Source: Clostridiales bacterium COT073_COT-073 (GTDB taxonomy: Bacteria; Bacillota; Clostridia; Lachnospirales; Vallitaleaceae). From it: 64,000 bases of DNA. The position numbers and the translations under genes are program-made. Below the pieces are notes generated by a model that was given only the letters and a program-made list of their open reading frames with translations, did not search any database and was not told the DNA's origin. This document shows, in pieces, positions 27,125-36,241 of this stretch; positions within the stretch are counted from its first letter, which is position 1, and the number at the start of each line of letters is the position of its first letter. Where the stretch lies: NCBI GenBank assembly GCA_003858485.1, contig RQYD01000030.1, forward strand, positions 1-64,000. The letters run 5' to 3'.

Positions 27125-28087
27125 ATGAGAAAAATTTTATGTACTGCTATCGTTGCTGCTATCGTTATTTGTTCCTTTTCCTCTGTATCTTTTGCATCTT
27201 CACAAGCAACAATTCTGAAAACGATGAATTTCTCTGACCTTTCAGGTCATTGGGCGGAATCTTATGTTAGAGAGGCGGTTGATCGCGGGTTTATGAAAGG
27301 CTACCCGGACGGATCATTTCAACCAGAAAGGGGCATCTTACGCGAAGAAGTAATGCAGATTCTGTATAATCTGCATATGGATAAGACCCCACCAAAGGAG
27401 CATCCACATGTGAGTACAAGAAACATAGTAGGTCATTGGTACGAAAGACCAGTATCTTTTTTCTTAAAAACTGACACTGGCTTAGATCATCTTGTCTTTG
27501 ATAGAAATTATCGATTTATCAATGGACAAGTCGCTGACAGAGACTTTTTCATCAACGCTTTAATAGCGTTTGGTGAAAAATACTACGCCGAAAAATTTGA
27601 CGCGACTAACAATCGGGTCGAAAAAGCCATTTCTCTAGGATTAATCAATGGCTTCCCAGACGGGTTATTCCACGGAGAAAAGCCTATCACCAGAAGTCAA
27701 GCAGCGAAGATCATAAATCTTTATGCTAATCTGGTGGGTATAGAGACGTCTCCAGACCCTGAAGAGTTTAGCCCATTTGGAAAGGAAAGACAGCAAAAAA
27801 ATAACCTAATCTCCAGAATGGAAAAAGAAGGTTATACCCTAATCTACGATGGATTTGTCCGCGAGGACGATCCAGGATTAGATAAGGGGATCAAGGTAAG
27901 AAATATTTATTTCCAAAAAGAATCAGAAATAATTTTTTTGGACATATTAATCAGGGACTGGGACGTGGAAGGAGAGCGATTGAAGAGTGTATACTCTATA
28001 ATCTATGATAATGACAAAAAACTAGATTATAGACATCCAAAATATTGGGATCTATACCCCATACTGGACGAATATTATGTAAAATAG
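27125..28087 (+). CDS. Secreted protein with two SLH-like repeats and an unknown C-terminal domain
   Basis: 320 residues. The signal peptide (about 1-24) is cut near FAS-SQ. One clear SLH repeat spans about 35-80 (FSDLSGHWAESYVREAVDRGFMKGYPDGSFQPE). A second, degenerate one ends at about 165-205 (ISLGLINGFPDGLFHGEKPITRSQAAKIINLY). The last ~90 residues (from NNLISRMEKEGYTLIYDGF) have no family I recognise and look like a small alpha/beta domain. It should sit in the cell wall by the SLH repeats. It is flanked by a promoter and a terminator of its own, so it is probably monocistronic. Confidence 0.75.
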   Translation: MRKILCTAIVAAIVICSFSSVSFASSQATILKTMNFSDLSGHWAESYVREAVDRGFMKGYPDGSFQPERGILREEVMQILYNLHMDKTPPKEHPHVSTRNIVGHWYERPVSFFLKTDTGLDHLVFDRNYRFINGQVADRDFFINALIAFGEKYYAEKFDATNNRVEKAISLGLINGFPDGLFHGEKPITRSQAAKIINLYANLVGIETSPDPEEFSPFGKERQQKNNLISRMEKEGYTLIYDGFVREDDPGLDKGIKVRNIYFQKESEIIFLDILIRDWDVEGERLKSVYSIIYDNDKKLDYRHPKYWDLYPILDEYYVK

Positions 28088-28091
28088 CAGC

Positions 28092-28122
28092 AAAAACAGT
28101 CGTTTTTAAACAGCTGTTTTTT
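28092..28122 (+). terminator. Terminator after the SLH protein gene
   Basis: AAAAACAG pairs with CTGTTTTTT, with a T-rich tail, starting five bases after the stop codon. Confidence 0.7.
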
Positions 28123-28243
28123 AATTAACTTATGCTATTATATAAGCATGAGGGATTTTAAATTATTCAATAAAGTAAAGCCTGTTGTACTTTTTCTTAT
28201 CTGTTTTGAGTTTCCCCATTTTCTGTTCATCAAAAACAAGCTT

Positions 28244-29049
28244 TTAAGCTGTAGAAGCGATAAAAGATAGTGTCAACTGATGAGAAAAAGTATTGAAAGG
28301 TATAGTTGGTCGCAAGAAAGATGCTAAGGTAGTTCTTGCAAGAAGAAAAACTGGGGAAAATCCATCGGCAATCCGATAGTAATGAAATTTATAAGGCGAA
28401 TTGGTTCGCTTGGCATAATGAAATAGGATTTTAAGAGAAACATCACCATGGGTTTTCTCAGCAAGCAGTCCAATAAAAGCAGTCGCTAAAGTAGCCATGA
28501 GATTTAAACTACAAATACTTTCAAAAGAACGAACTCTTACATTCTCCAGTTGAAATTGTTGTTTTTTAAAGCGAAAGTATTCTTCAATTTTCCAACGCTT
28601 TACATATACTTTAACCAGAGAAGTATAAATACGCTCATCTTCGAGAGGAAGATTGGAAAATACCTTTGAGTATACCGGAAGAGGAGAATTGCTTTTGTAA
28701 GAGAGTCCAACAATCTCCATCAAAGAATAGCCCTTTGCCGAAATCTTTTTTGAGGAGCCGTCAAAAACGGTACCAATGTGTTCAAAATGAGTGCCGTAAG
28801 TTTTAGAAATATCGGAAAGGTCGATACAAAAGATAGAGCGATTATCAAACTTAGAATGAAGGGATTGTAGATAATTATCAAAGACCAGAGTTCTCTCTGA
28901 TAAGGAAAGGTGTTTTAATTTGGTCTTTTTTATTTCCGGAAACTCTGGTATAAAGACAGTTGTAGATTAGAGCCAAAATTGTTAAAATTGATATGGTCTT
29001 TTTTATGTCTGTTTTTTTTTATTTTATGACTATCCTTTATTTTGTTGAT
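28244..29049 (-). pseudogene. Broken IS4-type transposase
   Basis: The intact 159-codon C-terminal frame (28244-28723) contains YVKRWKIEEYFRFKK, the IS4 signature Y(2)R(3)E(6)K. Reading upstream in the same frame continues back to about 28960 with DDE-type segments (IFCIDLSDISK, GTVFDGSSKK). The frame then shifts near 28950 into NFNNFGSNLQLSLYQ, which is open back to 29049 with no start codon. So a frameshift, and probably a deletion of the N-terminal half, make it inactive; intact IS4 transposases are roughly 350-450 residues. The right flank carries the ACTCAACTTT end sequence shared with dispersed repeats. The left flank (28130-28243) holds no gene. Confidence 0.85.
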
Positions 29050-29062
29050 TCAGAGTAGGTTG

Positions 29063-29101
29063 AAAGCGGGATAGAGCCCTAAAACTGTGGGAAAGTTGAG
29101 T
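29063..29101 (-). repeat. End sequence of the IS4-type element, shared with dispersed repeats
   Basis: Read on the minus strand this begins ACTCAACTTTCCCACAGT and continues with GGCTCTATCCCGCT. The element at 59108 has the same start and the same GGCTCTATCCCGCT block, and the 119-bp repeats at 36062 and 38215 share the first ~15 bases. On the left side of the transposase only a weak counterpart (TTTCCCCA near 28211) is seen. Confidence 0.6.
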
Positions 29102-29178
29102 TAAATACTAAGGGCGAGAATATAAGAAATGCATAAATTTTTATGCAAAATTTGTATATAAAATTTATTTTCAGGTAA

Positions 29179-29207
29179 TTGACAAATTCAAGAATATAAT
29201 TTATAGT
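29179..29207 (+). promoter_or_regulatory. Sigma-A promoter of the SIS/ribose-type ABC operon
   Basis: TTGACA (29179-29184) and TATAGT (29202-29207) with a 17-base spacer, 85 bases before the first gene. The operator pair lies immediately downstream. Confidence 0.75.
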
Positions 29208-29208
29208 A

Positions 29209-29276
29209 ATTATATCGAAAACGATAATAAAAATAGTAATTATTTTTTTGGTTAATTATATCGAAAACGATATAAT
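29209..29276 (+). promoter_or_regulatory. Paired palindromic operators
   Basis: TATCGAAAACGATA occurs twice, with centres at about 29219.5 and 29265.5, 46 bp apart. The second site is a perfect palindrome with 9-base arms ATTATATCG and CGATATAAT around AAAA (29255-29276); the first is less symmetric. Lying just after the -10, they should repress transcription. The divergent-reading ROK repressor at 34571 is the likely binder, though a distant LacI-type protein is possible. Confidence 0.7.
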
Positions 29277-29291
29277 TTTAGAAAGGGCATT

Positions 29292-29852
29292 ATGAACTAT
29301 AAAAATCAAATTGAAAATTATTTAAAGAAAGAAAAAGAAGTATTTGACTTATTGGATCGTGATGCAATTAATCAAACCATGAACCTATTAATTCAGGCAA
29401 GAGATAATAGGAGACATGTCTTTATTATGGGGAATGGAGGAAGCTCTGCCACAGCTTCTCATTATGTTGGGGACTTTAATAAAGGGCTGAGTATAAATCG
29501 AGACAAAAAATATAGGTTTATTTGTTTGAATGACAATCCGTCTACGATTTTAAGTTTGGCTAATGATGTGTCTTATGAATCGATTTTCATTGAGCAATTG
29601 AAAAATTTTTTAGATGAAGGAGATTTAGTGATTTGTATCTCTGGCAGTGGCAATTCACCCAATATTATAAGGGCAGCGGAATATGCTAAACAAAGAGGAA
29701 ATTGTGTGATTGGAATGACAGGTTTTGATGGTGGCAGATTAAAAACGATTTCAGATGTGCAATTACATGTGCCGGTCAATGATATGCAAATTACAGAAGA
29801 TGTTCATATGATGTTTGCGCATTTAATGATGTCAATTCTTTATAATGAATAA
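29292..29852 (+). CDS. SIS-domain sugar-phosphate isomerase, GmhA-like
   Basis: 186 residues, the size of GmhA. SIS fold with phosphate-binding loop GNGGSSATASHYVGDF (about 48-63), a second loop CISGSGNSPNII (about 115-126) and the C-terminal TEDVHMMFAHLMM helix. The Glu in EDVHMMFAH and the His at its end resemble the GmhA active-site positions. In GmhA the reaction is sedoheptulose 7-phosphate to heptose 7-phosphate. Here the gene leads a sugar importer and ROK kinase operon, so the real substrate is probably the phosphorylated form of the imported sugar, or a phosphorylated derivative. It is the first gene after the operator pair. Confidence 0.8.
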   Translation: MNYKNQIENYLKKEKEVFDLLDRDAINQTMNLLIQARDNRRHVFIMGNGGSSATASHYVGDFNKGLSINRDKKYRFICLNDNPSTILSLANDVSYESIFIEQLKNFLDEGDLVICISGSGNSPNIIRAAEYAKQRGNCVIGMTGFDGGRLKTISDVQLHVPVNDMQITEDVHMMFAHLMMSILYNE

Positions 29853-29872
29853 GGAAGAAAGAGGGGATAAAG

Positions 29873-31384
29873 TTGAAAGCGGAAAACAGAGAAGACATTA
29901 TTTTAGAATTTCGTAATGTGACCAAAGACTTTCCGGGAGTAAGAGCTTTGGATAATGTATCCTTTTCTGTAAGGCGTGGCAGTGTTCATGTTTTGTGTGG
30001 TGAGAATGGGGCCGGTAAGTCGACTCTGATGAAAATTATAAATGGCTTGTATCAAGCTACTTCAGGAGAGATCTTATATAATGGCAAGCAGTTAAAGGCA
30101 GCAGATCCTATGCAAGCGCGTGAACAGGGAATTTCAATGATATATCAGGAACTGAATATTGTACCGGATATGACTATTGCTGACAACATTTATTTGGGTC
30201 GTGAAATCATGAAAGGACGTTTTTTTGTAGATGATAAATTACTCTATCAAACTGCTGAAAAATATATGAAGGACCAGGGCTTGAATTATAATTTAAAAGA
30301 AAAGATGAAAACTTTGTCAGTGGCACAGGCGCAAATGATTGAAATTATAAAGGCGATTTCCTGTAATGCCAAAATAATTTTAATGGATGAGCCAACATCA
30401 GCCATTACGGAAAAAGAAGTGGAATATTTGTTTAATAAAATTGAAGAATTGAAACAAGCGGGAGTGACGATTATTTATATTTCCCATAAAATGAATGAAA
30501 TATTCAGAGTAGCTGACTATATTTCGGTTTTTCGTGATGGTAAACACATTGAAACCCGCCAGTCAGATCAATTTGATGTTAATCAGATTATTAAGCTGAT
30601 GGTTGGCCGGGAAATGAAAGAAGTTTATCCACCAGCCAATAGTGTGCCAGGAGAGGAAGTTTTTCGGGTAAATAATTTAAGTAAAGCAGGTGTTTTTGAA
30701 AATATTAATTTTTCTATTAAGCAAGGAGAAATTCTTGGTTTTGCCGGACTAATGGGAGCAGGTAGAACGGAGATCGTCAGAGCTATTTTTGGTTTGGATG
30801 CAAAGGATAGTGGAAATATTTATATTAATAATAATGAAGTTATCATAAAGAATGTTGAAGATGCCATCAGCAATGGTATTTGTATGTTATCAGAGGACCG
30901 ACGGCGATACGGATTAATAACTCCCAGAAATATGAAAGAAAATATGGGACTGGTGGCTTTAAAACATTTATTTAATAAAGCATGGCTTGATCAAAAAAGA
31001 GAGAAGATGAGTATTCTGGAAATGATGAAGCAATTAAATGTTAAGCCACCTGATATGGAGCTGATTGTTGAAAACTTAAGTGGAGGAAATCAGCAAAAGG
31101 TGGTATTAGGCAAATGGCTATTACTGAATCCCAAGGTGCTTATTTTAGATGAACCGACCAGAGGAATAGATGTCGGGGCGAAACATGAAATTTATAAATT
31201 AATGAGAAAATTGACAGCCGATGGAGTTGCTGTTTTAATGATTTCATCAGAATTACCAGAGCTTTTAGGGATGAGTGATCGGATTATGGTAATTCAAAAT
31301 GGGAAAATTGCAGGAGAATTGACCAAAGCAGAAGCAACATCAATAAAAATTATGCATTTAGCCACAGGAGGCAAAAATGAGTAA
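29873..31384 (+). CDS. Ribose-type sugar ABC transporter ATPase (RbsA/MglA-like)
   Basis: 503 residues with two fused ABC domains. The first has Walker A GENGAGKST (about 44-52), signature LSVAQAQ and Walker B IILMDEPTSAIT. The second has a changed Walker A, GLMGAGRTE, as is usual for this family, signature LSGGNQQK and Walker B VLILDEPTRGID. The start is TTG at 29873 with GAGGGG upstream. It overlaps the permease gene by 8 bases. It powers uptake of a pentose or hexose; the sugar cannot be read from the ATPase. Confidence 0.92.
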   Translation: MKAENREDIILEFRNVTKDFPGVRALDNVSFSVRRGSVHVLCGENGAGKSTLMKIINGLYQATSGEILYNGKQLKAADPMQAREQGISMIYQELNIVPDMTIADNIYLGREIMKGRFFVDDKLLYQTAEKYMKDQGLNYNLKEKMKTLSVAQAQMIEIIKAISCNAKIILMDEPTSAITEKEVEYLFNKIEELKQAGVTIIYISHKMNEIFRVADYISVFRDGKHIETRQSDQFDVNQIIKLMVGREMKEVYPPANSVPGEEVFRVNNLSKAGVFENINFSIKQGEILGFAGLMGAGRTEIVRAIFGLDAKDSGNIYINNNEVIIKNVEDAISNGICMLSEDRRRYGLITPRNMKENMGLVALKHLFNKAWLDQKREKMSILEMMKQLNVKPPDMELIVENLSGGNQQKVVLGKWLLLNPKVLILDEPTRGIDVGAKHEIYKLMRKLTADGVAVLMISSELPELLGMSDRIMVIQNGKIAGELTKAEATSIKIMHLATGGKNE

Positions 31385-32351
31385 AAGAAAATATGATGTG
31401 AGTGTAATTTATAAGAAATTTGGTATTTATTTAGTATTACTGGCATTACTGGTGATTTCTTCAATTATTTCTCCGGTGTTTTTAAGCAAAGCCAATATTA
31501 TGAATTTGTTGACACAAATTTCGGTAGTTACCATTATATCTTGTGGGATAACAATGCTGATTATTGAAAATATGACAGATTTATCCGGTGGATCGGTGGT
31601 TGCTTTAACCGGCTGCTTATGTGTCGGGACATATAAAATGTTAATTGGATGGGGCTGTAATATTATAGTCGCGGGAGTTATTTGTATGGGGACGGCAATG
31701 GTGTGTGGTTTTTCGCTGAATTTACTTTCGGGAATGGTGATTACACATTATAGAGCTCCGGCCTTTATTGTGACATTGGCGATGTCGCAAATGGCCAGAG
31801 GATTGGTATATTTATATACTGGTGGACAACCGATTTACGGAATTGAAGAGATTGCTATTATTGGTCAGGGAAAAATAGGTAATATACTTCCGTTTTCTGT
31901 TATTATTATGATTGTTATAGTTTCTATTACATGGGTAGTACTTAATAAGACAAGATTTGGCCGATATGTGTATGCGATTGGTGGTAACCGGGAAGCAGCA
32001 GTTGCTTCTGGTGTTAATGTCAACCGTACAGTATTAAAGACTTATATGTTACATGGAATATTTGTGGGCATAGCCGGAGTATTATATATGACCAGAATTA
32101 ATTCCGGCCAACCGGCAGAAGGAGTGAACCTGGAATTTGATGCAATTACGGCGGCTATTATTGGCGGTACCAGTTTTTCTGGTGGAATTGGTACTGTTCA
32201 GGGAACAATTTGTGGTTCAATAATTATTGGAGTAATAAAAAATATATTAAATCTATTGAGTGTACAGTCTTATTATCAACAAATTATTACCGGTATGATT
32301 ATTGTGATAGCGGTTATTTTGGATATTAAAACCAAGATGTCGGGTAAGTAA
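31377..32351 (+). CDS. Ribose-type sugar ABC permease (RbsC-like)
   Basis: 324 residues and 8-10 membrane helices. Family motifs include MTDLSGGSVVALTGCL (about 61-76), VTLAMSQMARGLVYLYTGG, GRYVYAIGGNREAAVASGVNV (about 198-218) and EFDAITAAIIGGTSFSGGIGTVQGT. It forms the channel for the ATPase encoded upstream. The ATG overlaps the ATPase stop by 8 bases. Confidence 0.93.
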   Translation: MSKRKYDVSVIYKKFGIYLVLLALLVISSIISPVFLSKANIMNLLTQISVVTIISCGITMLIIENMTDLSGGSVVALTGCLCVGTYKMLIGWGCNIIVAGVICMGTAMVCGFSLNLLSGMVITHYRAPAFIVTLAMSQMARGLVYLYTGGQPIYGIEEIAIIGQGKIGNILPFSVIIMIVIVSITWVVLNKTRFGRYVYAIGGNREAAVASGVNVNRTVLKTYMLHGIFVGIAGVLYMTRINSGQPAEGVNLEFDAITAAIIGGTSFSGGIGTVQGTICGSIIIGVIKNILNLLSVQSYYQQIITGMIIVIAVILDIKTKMSGK

Positions 32352-32354
32352 AGG

Positions 32355-32397
32355 ACTCGATTTTCTCATTGTTTTGCCTGAAAAATGAGAAAAGAGT
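32355..32397 (+). other. Intergenic hairpin between permease and binding protein
   Basis: TTTTCTCATT pairs with AATGAGAAAA, extended by ACTC/GAGT after a bulge. No real T run follows. It may stabilise the message or adjust expression of the binding-protein gene. Confidence 0.45.
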
Positions 32398-32454
32398 TTA
32401 AAAGTGTTTGCGAAACGAATAAATGAGGAAAATCAAATTTTAAGGAGGTAGCAA

Positions 32455-33474
32455 ATGAAAGGTATTACCAAAAAAGTATGTTGTGTAATGATGGGGATTT
32501 TACTTGGTGTCACAATATTAACGGGATGCGGTAAACAGCCGGTTGCATCCCCAAAAACAGAAAATGGGAAAAAAGAAACGGTTGAGCAGAAGCAAGGAGA
32601 AGGGCCTAAAAAAGTTGCCTTTATTTGTAAGTCATATACAGATACATTTTGTGTATGGGTAAAAGATGAAATTGAAAAAAAATCGGCAGAGTATAAAGAT
32701 GAATTTTCGTTGGATTGTTTAGACTCAAAAAATACATCTTCCACTCAAATTGAGCAGATTGAAAATTGTGTGGCTGGTGGATATGATGTCATTATATTCC
32801 AACAAGTAGATGCAGAGGCACCAGTACAGGCGGTAAAAGAAGCTGCTGCCAAAGGAATTAAGGTGATTGTTACTACTGGTTCTATTAATGACGATGGAAT
32901 CAGCACTTATATTGATGCTGATCCGATTCAACAGGGAACCGTTCTGGCTGAGTATGCGGTAAAAAAATTTCCGGAAAAAGCCAATGTAGCAATTTTACAA
33001 GGTCCGGCTGGTAATTTTCATGCCAATGGTCGTCAGGAAGGTTTTAAGAAAGTATTATCAGATAAGGCAATTACTATTGTGGCAGAAGAAATTGGCGAGT
33101 GGCAAAAAGATAAGGCGATGACAATTGTTCAAAATTGGCTGGTTGCATATCCGGATTTAAATGTAATTATGGCTCATAATGATGATATGGCATTGGGAGC
33201 AACGGAAGCTATTAAAATGGCAGGCAAAGAAGGACAAATTCAAGTATATGGTGTAGATGCGACAGCTGCCGGTTGCCAGGCATTGGAGGCTGGTAAGATT
33301 GGTGCCACTGTTTTTCAAAATGCAATTGATTATGCTCACTTGGCCCTTAAATATGCATCTGATTATTTAAAGGGTCAGGAAATAAAAAGTGTTCGTATTG
33401 ACAGTGAGCTGGTTACGCCGGATAATGTGAAGGACTATATTGAAATTCATAAAAAACTTGGAAATATTAAATAA
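32455..33474 (+). CDS. Ribose-type sugar-binding lipoprotein (RbsB-like)
   Basis: 339 residues. The signal peptide ends in the lipobox VTILTGC with Cys25, followed by a short charged linker. The binding domain (about 50-335) is of the periplasmic-binding-protein type 1 fold: VAFICKSYTDTFCVWVKDEI, VIIFQQVDAEAPVQAVKEAAAKGIKVIVTTG, ANVAILQGPAGNFHANGRQEGF and VIMAHNDDMALGATEAIKMAG. The DDMALG turn is the sugar-pocket hallmark. It has an AAGGAGG site and gives the importer its specificity. The ligand is not predictable from sequence reading alone. Confidence 0.92.
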   Translation: MKGITKKVCCVMMGILLGVTILTGCGKQPVASPKTENGKKETVEQKQGEGPKKVAFICKSYTDTFCVWVKDEIEKKSAEYKDEFSLDCLDSKNTSSTQIEQIENCVAGGYDVIIFQQVDAEAPVQAVKEAAAKGIKVIVTTGSINDDGISTYIDADPIQQGTVLAEYAVKKFPEKANVAILQGPAGNFHANGRQEGFKKVLSDKAITIVAEEIGEWQKDKAMTIVQNWLVAYPDLNVIMAHNDDMALGATEAIKMAGKEGQIQVYGVDATAAGCQALEAGKIGATVFQNAIDYAHLALKYASDYLKGQEIKSVRIDSELVTPDNVKDYIEIHKKLGNIK

Positions 33475-33516
33475 TTTTTATTAATTCAATAACTAAATTT
33501 TTTCATGATTAAAAAG

Positions 33517-33609
33517 AAGCTGTTGCAGCTGAAAATTTTGAGGCAAGATATATTTTTAAAGTAATTTGAGGTAATATCTTAGTGAAATTTTTATTATGCG
33601 ACAGCTTTT
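33517..33609 (+). terminator. Branched long hairpin, probable terminator
   Basis: An 11-base outer stem (33517-33527 with 33597-33607, one G-U pair) ends in CTTTT. Inside it are a 7-base stem AAGATAT/ATATCTT (33545-33551 with 33574-33580) and an AAAATTT/AAATTTT pairing. It separates the binding-protein gene from the ROK kinase gene. Confidence 0.5.
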
Positions 33610-33660
33610 GATTCCCTGAAAATATTATAAAATAACAAGAGGTTAGTAATAGGAGAATAT

Positions 33661-34578
33661 ATGAATAAGGATGAGAAACTGACAATGGCTATTGATATTG
33701 GCGGTTCAAAATTATTGGTAGGCATCCTGGATAATAGTGGGCATATTTTGGCTTCCCGAAAAAGTCTGTTTGTTGATCCGACAGAAACAAGTGTGATTAT
33801 GCAAATAAAAGAGGAATGTCATAAATTAATGACAGATAAATATAGACCGGAATGTGTAGGGATTTCGATTCCGGGTCTGGCAGATACAAAACGGGGAATA
33901 TGGATGTATGCCTGTTTTTCAGGAATTGCCAATTTATATTTGACGGATATCTTAAGTAGAGAGTTTCAAATTCCCTGTTATCTGGAAAATGATGCCAATA
34001 TTTGTGCTTATGGAGAAAAAATATTTGGATGTGCCCGAAATGTAACGGATTTTATTTGGATTACTATTAGTAACGGAGTAGGAGCTGGTATTTTTATTAA
34101 TAATCAGTTATATGATGGCTTTTATCGAAATGCAGGAGAAATCGGACACATTAAAATTGTTCGGGATGGCTGGGAATGTCCCTGTGGCGGACATGGGTGT
34201 TTAGAAGCCATGGTTGCGGGAAATGGTATTTCACGGCGATTTTATGAAATGTCAGGAAAACGTTTATCTGCGAAAGAAATTGCCGAACTGGCCAGAGGAG
34301 GGCATAGCCAGGCTCAAGAATGTATGGATATAACCGGAAAATATATTGGCGAGGCCATTGGGACAGTTCAAAATATTTTAAATTTACCGCTGATTGTACT
34401 GGGCGGAGGGGTGGCAATGTCATTTGATGTACTTAAGGAGGGAATTGAACGGGGAGTAAGGAAAAATGTTTTTTTGAAAGCCAATCCTGATTATAGAATC
34501 GAACCTACTGCTTTGGGCTACGAAGCTTCACTGATTGGAGCAGCCGCTTATGCATTATATAGAAATAAAGCTATATAA
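33661..34578 (+). CDS. ROK-family sugar kinase
   Basis: 305 residues. N-terminal ATP-binding DIGGSKLLVGIL (about 12-23), catalytic ENDANICAYGE (about 109-119), ISNGVGAGIFI, then the ROK zinc motif GEIGHIKIVRDGWECPCGGHGCLEA (about 158-182), which keeps all the cysteines, the His and the final Glu. So it should be an active hexokinase-like enzyme that phosphorylates the sugar brought in by the upstream importer. The AGGAG site precedes the ATG. Its 3' end overlaps the convergent repressor gene by 8 bases. Confidence 0.88.
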   Translation: MNKDEKLTMAIDIGGSKLLVGILDNSGHILASRKSLFVDPTETSVIMQIKEECHKLMTDKYRPECVGISIPGLADTKRGIWMYACFSGIANLYLTDILSREFQIPCYLENDANICAYGEKIFGCARNVTDFIWITISNGVGAGIFINNQLYDGFYRNAGEIGHIKIVRDGWECPCGGHGCLEAMVAGNGISRRFYEMSGKRLSAKEIAELARGGHSQAQECMDITGKYIGEAIGTVQNILNLPLIVLGGGVAMSFDVLKEGIERGVRKNVFLKANPDYRIEPTALGYEASLIGAAAYALYRNKAI

Positions 34579-35797
34579 TAGTGGAAGTGATATCATATTT
34601 TTTTTGCAGAACCAGCATGGCTGCACCAATTGCACCGATGTTATCATCATAAACCGATCTGAGAATTTGTAATTGATTTACATTTGCTTTGACTGCTCCA
34701 TTTTGAATTGTTTTTAAAAGAGGGGCAGTTATAATTTGTCCGGATTTACTTAATTCTCCGGATAGAATTATTTTTTGAGGAGCAAATAAATTAACTACCG
34801 GAATCAGGGCATGACCAAGAAAAAAAGCCAATTCCTGAAGATATGAAATCGCTTCTAAATCGCCATTTAAGGCAGAATGAACAAGTAAGGCTGAATTTAA
34901 ATTCTCAGGATTTTGCTGAGCAAGATCAATTAATGCTTTAAATTTTCCTTGACTGGTTTGTTCTTTTAAATGCTGCTGAATACTAAAATCACTGATTATT
35001 GTATTTAAACAGCCGATTTTTCCGCAAAAACATTTTTTGGTATTACCAGATACCGGTAAGTGTCCTAATTCACCGGCGGTTCCGTTTTTACCAAAAAAGG
35101 GCTGATTATTCAAAACCGGAATAGCACGGGCACCGGTGCGAATGGAAATAAATACAAAATCCTCTGAATTGCCACGAAATTCTAGCCATTTATATGCCAA
35201 TACCATACAATCAGAGTTATTTAAGATATGACATGGAAGATGATATAGCTTTTCAATTTGTTGTGTGATGGGAATATGATTCCAATCTTTAAGATAGGCA
35301 TAGTGCAGAGCTACACCTTTTTCGGAATCAATATAACCGGGAAGTCCGATCCCGATGCCTAAGCATTTAGAACGCTCAGAACCGAGAAAGTCCATACATT
35401 CATTAATGCATGAATAGATATTGGATAAAATTTGTTTGGCGGTAATATTGTTTTTTAAAAGCAGAAAGTTGGAATAGATGACTTTACCACTAAAATTTAA
35501 AATAGTGTAATACATTTTTTGAATATTGAATTCTAAACCAATAAAGTATCCGCCCTGTGGATTTAAACTAAGATAGGTGGGGCGGCGGCCAACGCGACCA
35601 TGAGTCATGTCTGGTTCATTCTCATAGATCAGTTTATCGCTTAAAAGTTCTTCAACGATATTTAAGACGGTGGTCATACTATATTCTGTAATTTTTTTGA
35701 TGTCAAAACGAGAAATTTCCGCATCACTATAACGAATAATATTTAAAATACGATTTTTTTTGTAATTTTTCCTTCTTTCGGTAATAGGAAGTTCCAT
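34571..35797 (-). CDS. ROK-family transcriptional repressor
   Basis: 408 residues. The N-terminal winged helix (about 8-75: KNRILNIIRYSDAEISRFDIKK then TTVLNIVEELLSDKLI) is followed by a ROK domain. The zinc motif is GELGHLPVSGNTKKCFCGKIGCLNT, where the usual last Glu is Asn, and the kinase-type END-N segment is replaced by NNSDC. So it is probably a sugar-responsive DNA-binding protein and not a kinase. GGAGACACT precedes the start. It reads towards the sugar operon and is the best candidate to bind the paired operators at 29209-29276. Confidence 0.88.
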   Translation of the reverse strand: MELPITERRKNYKKNRILNIIRYSDAEISRFDIKKITEYSMTTVLNIVEELLSDKLIYENEPDMTHGRVGRRPTYLSLNPQGGYFIGLEFNIQKMYYTILNFSGKVIYSNFLLLKNNITAKQILSNIYSCINECMDFLGSERSKCLGIGIGLPGYIDSEKGVALHYAYLKDWNHIPITQQIEKLYHLPCHILNNSDCMVLAYKWLEFRGNSEDFVFISIRTGARAIPVLNNQPFFGKNGTAGELGHLPVSGNTKKCFCGKIGCLNTIISDFSIQQHLKEQTSQGKFKALIDLAQQNPENLNSALLVHSALNGDLEAISYLQELAFFLGHALIPVVNLFAPQKIILSGELSKSGQIITAPLLKTIQNGAVKANVNQLQILRSVYDDNIGAIGAAMLVLQKKYDITSTII

Positions 35798-36061
35798 AGT
35801 GTCTCCTTATGCAAATTTGACTTGTCAATAAAAGCGTAAGTATATATAATAAGAGAAAGCAAGCATGAGTTAAGTTTTTATTATTATAGCACAGAGCAGT
35901 AGGGCTTACAATGCTTTTTAAAACTTGAAAGGAAAGTATTGACCTGAGCGTTCGTTCTCATATTTTTAGCGATTTTTCATTAGTTTTGTTTAGCGCAAAA
36001 GACGGTTTATGAATCGGTTATGGTGATATGTTGGGTTTACGAAAAAACAGATAAATAAAGG
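35798..36061. other. Intergenic region without a gene
   Basis: This AT-rich stretch holds the upstream region of the ROK repressor gene (minus strand) and then featureless sequence up to the 119-bp repeat. No copy of the TATCGAAAACGATA operator is present, so there is no visible sign that the repressor controls itself through that site. Confidence 0.5.
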
Positions 36062-36180
36062 ACTCAACTTTCCCACGTTACTTGGAACAGTCTTTTTTAG
36101 GTGTGCAACCGCAAGCCATCTTACGAAGTAAGTGGCGAAAGGTAGGTTGCCCACCCGGGCAGAAAAACGAAGTTTTTCGA
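36062..36180 (+). repeat. 119-bp GAA-triloop repeat, copy A
   Basis: Starts ACTCAACTTTCCCACG and ends GTTTTTCGA. It differs from copy B (38215) at about three positions clustered near the start. It contains nested hairpins: CTTAC-GAA-GTAAG inside a GCAACC/GGTTGC stem, then GAAAAAC-GAA-GTTTTTC. It lies 61 bases before the hydrolase gene and covers most of that gene's upstream region. Confidence 0.85.
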
Positions 36181-36241
36181 ACTGGCAGATGACTTGAGGA
36201 AATGTAAGAAAATTGAGTGATAATAGAAAGGAGTGACAACC

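Noticed and set aside
28244-29101. Intact insertion sequence
   Set aside because: The transposase is frameshifted and lacks its N-terminus, and no convincing pair of terminal repeats is seen.
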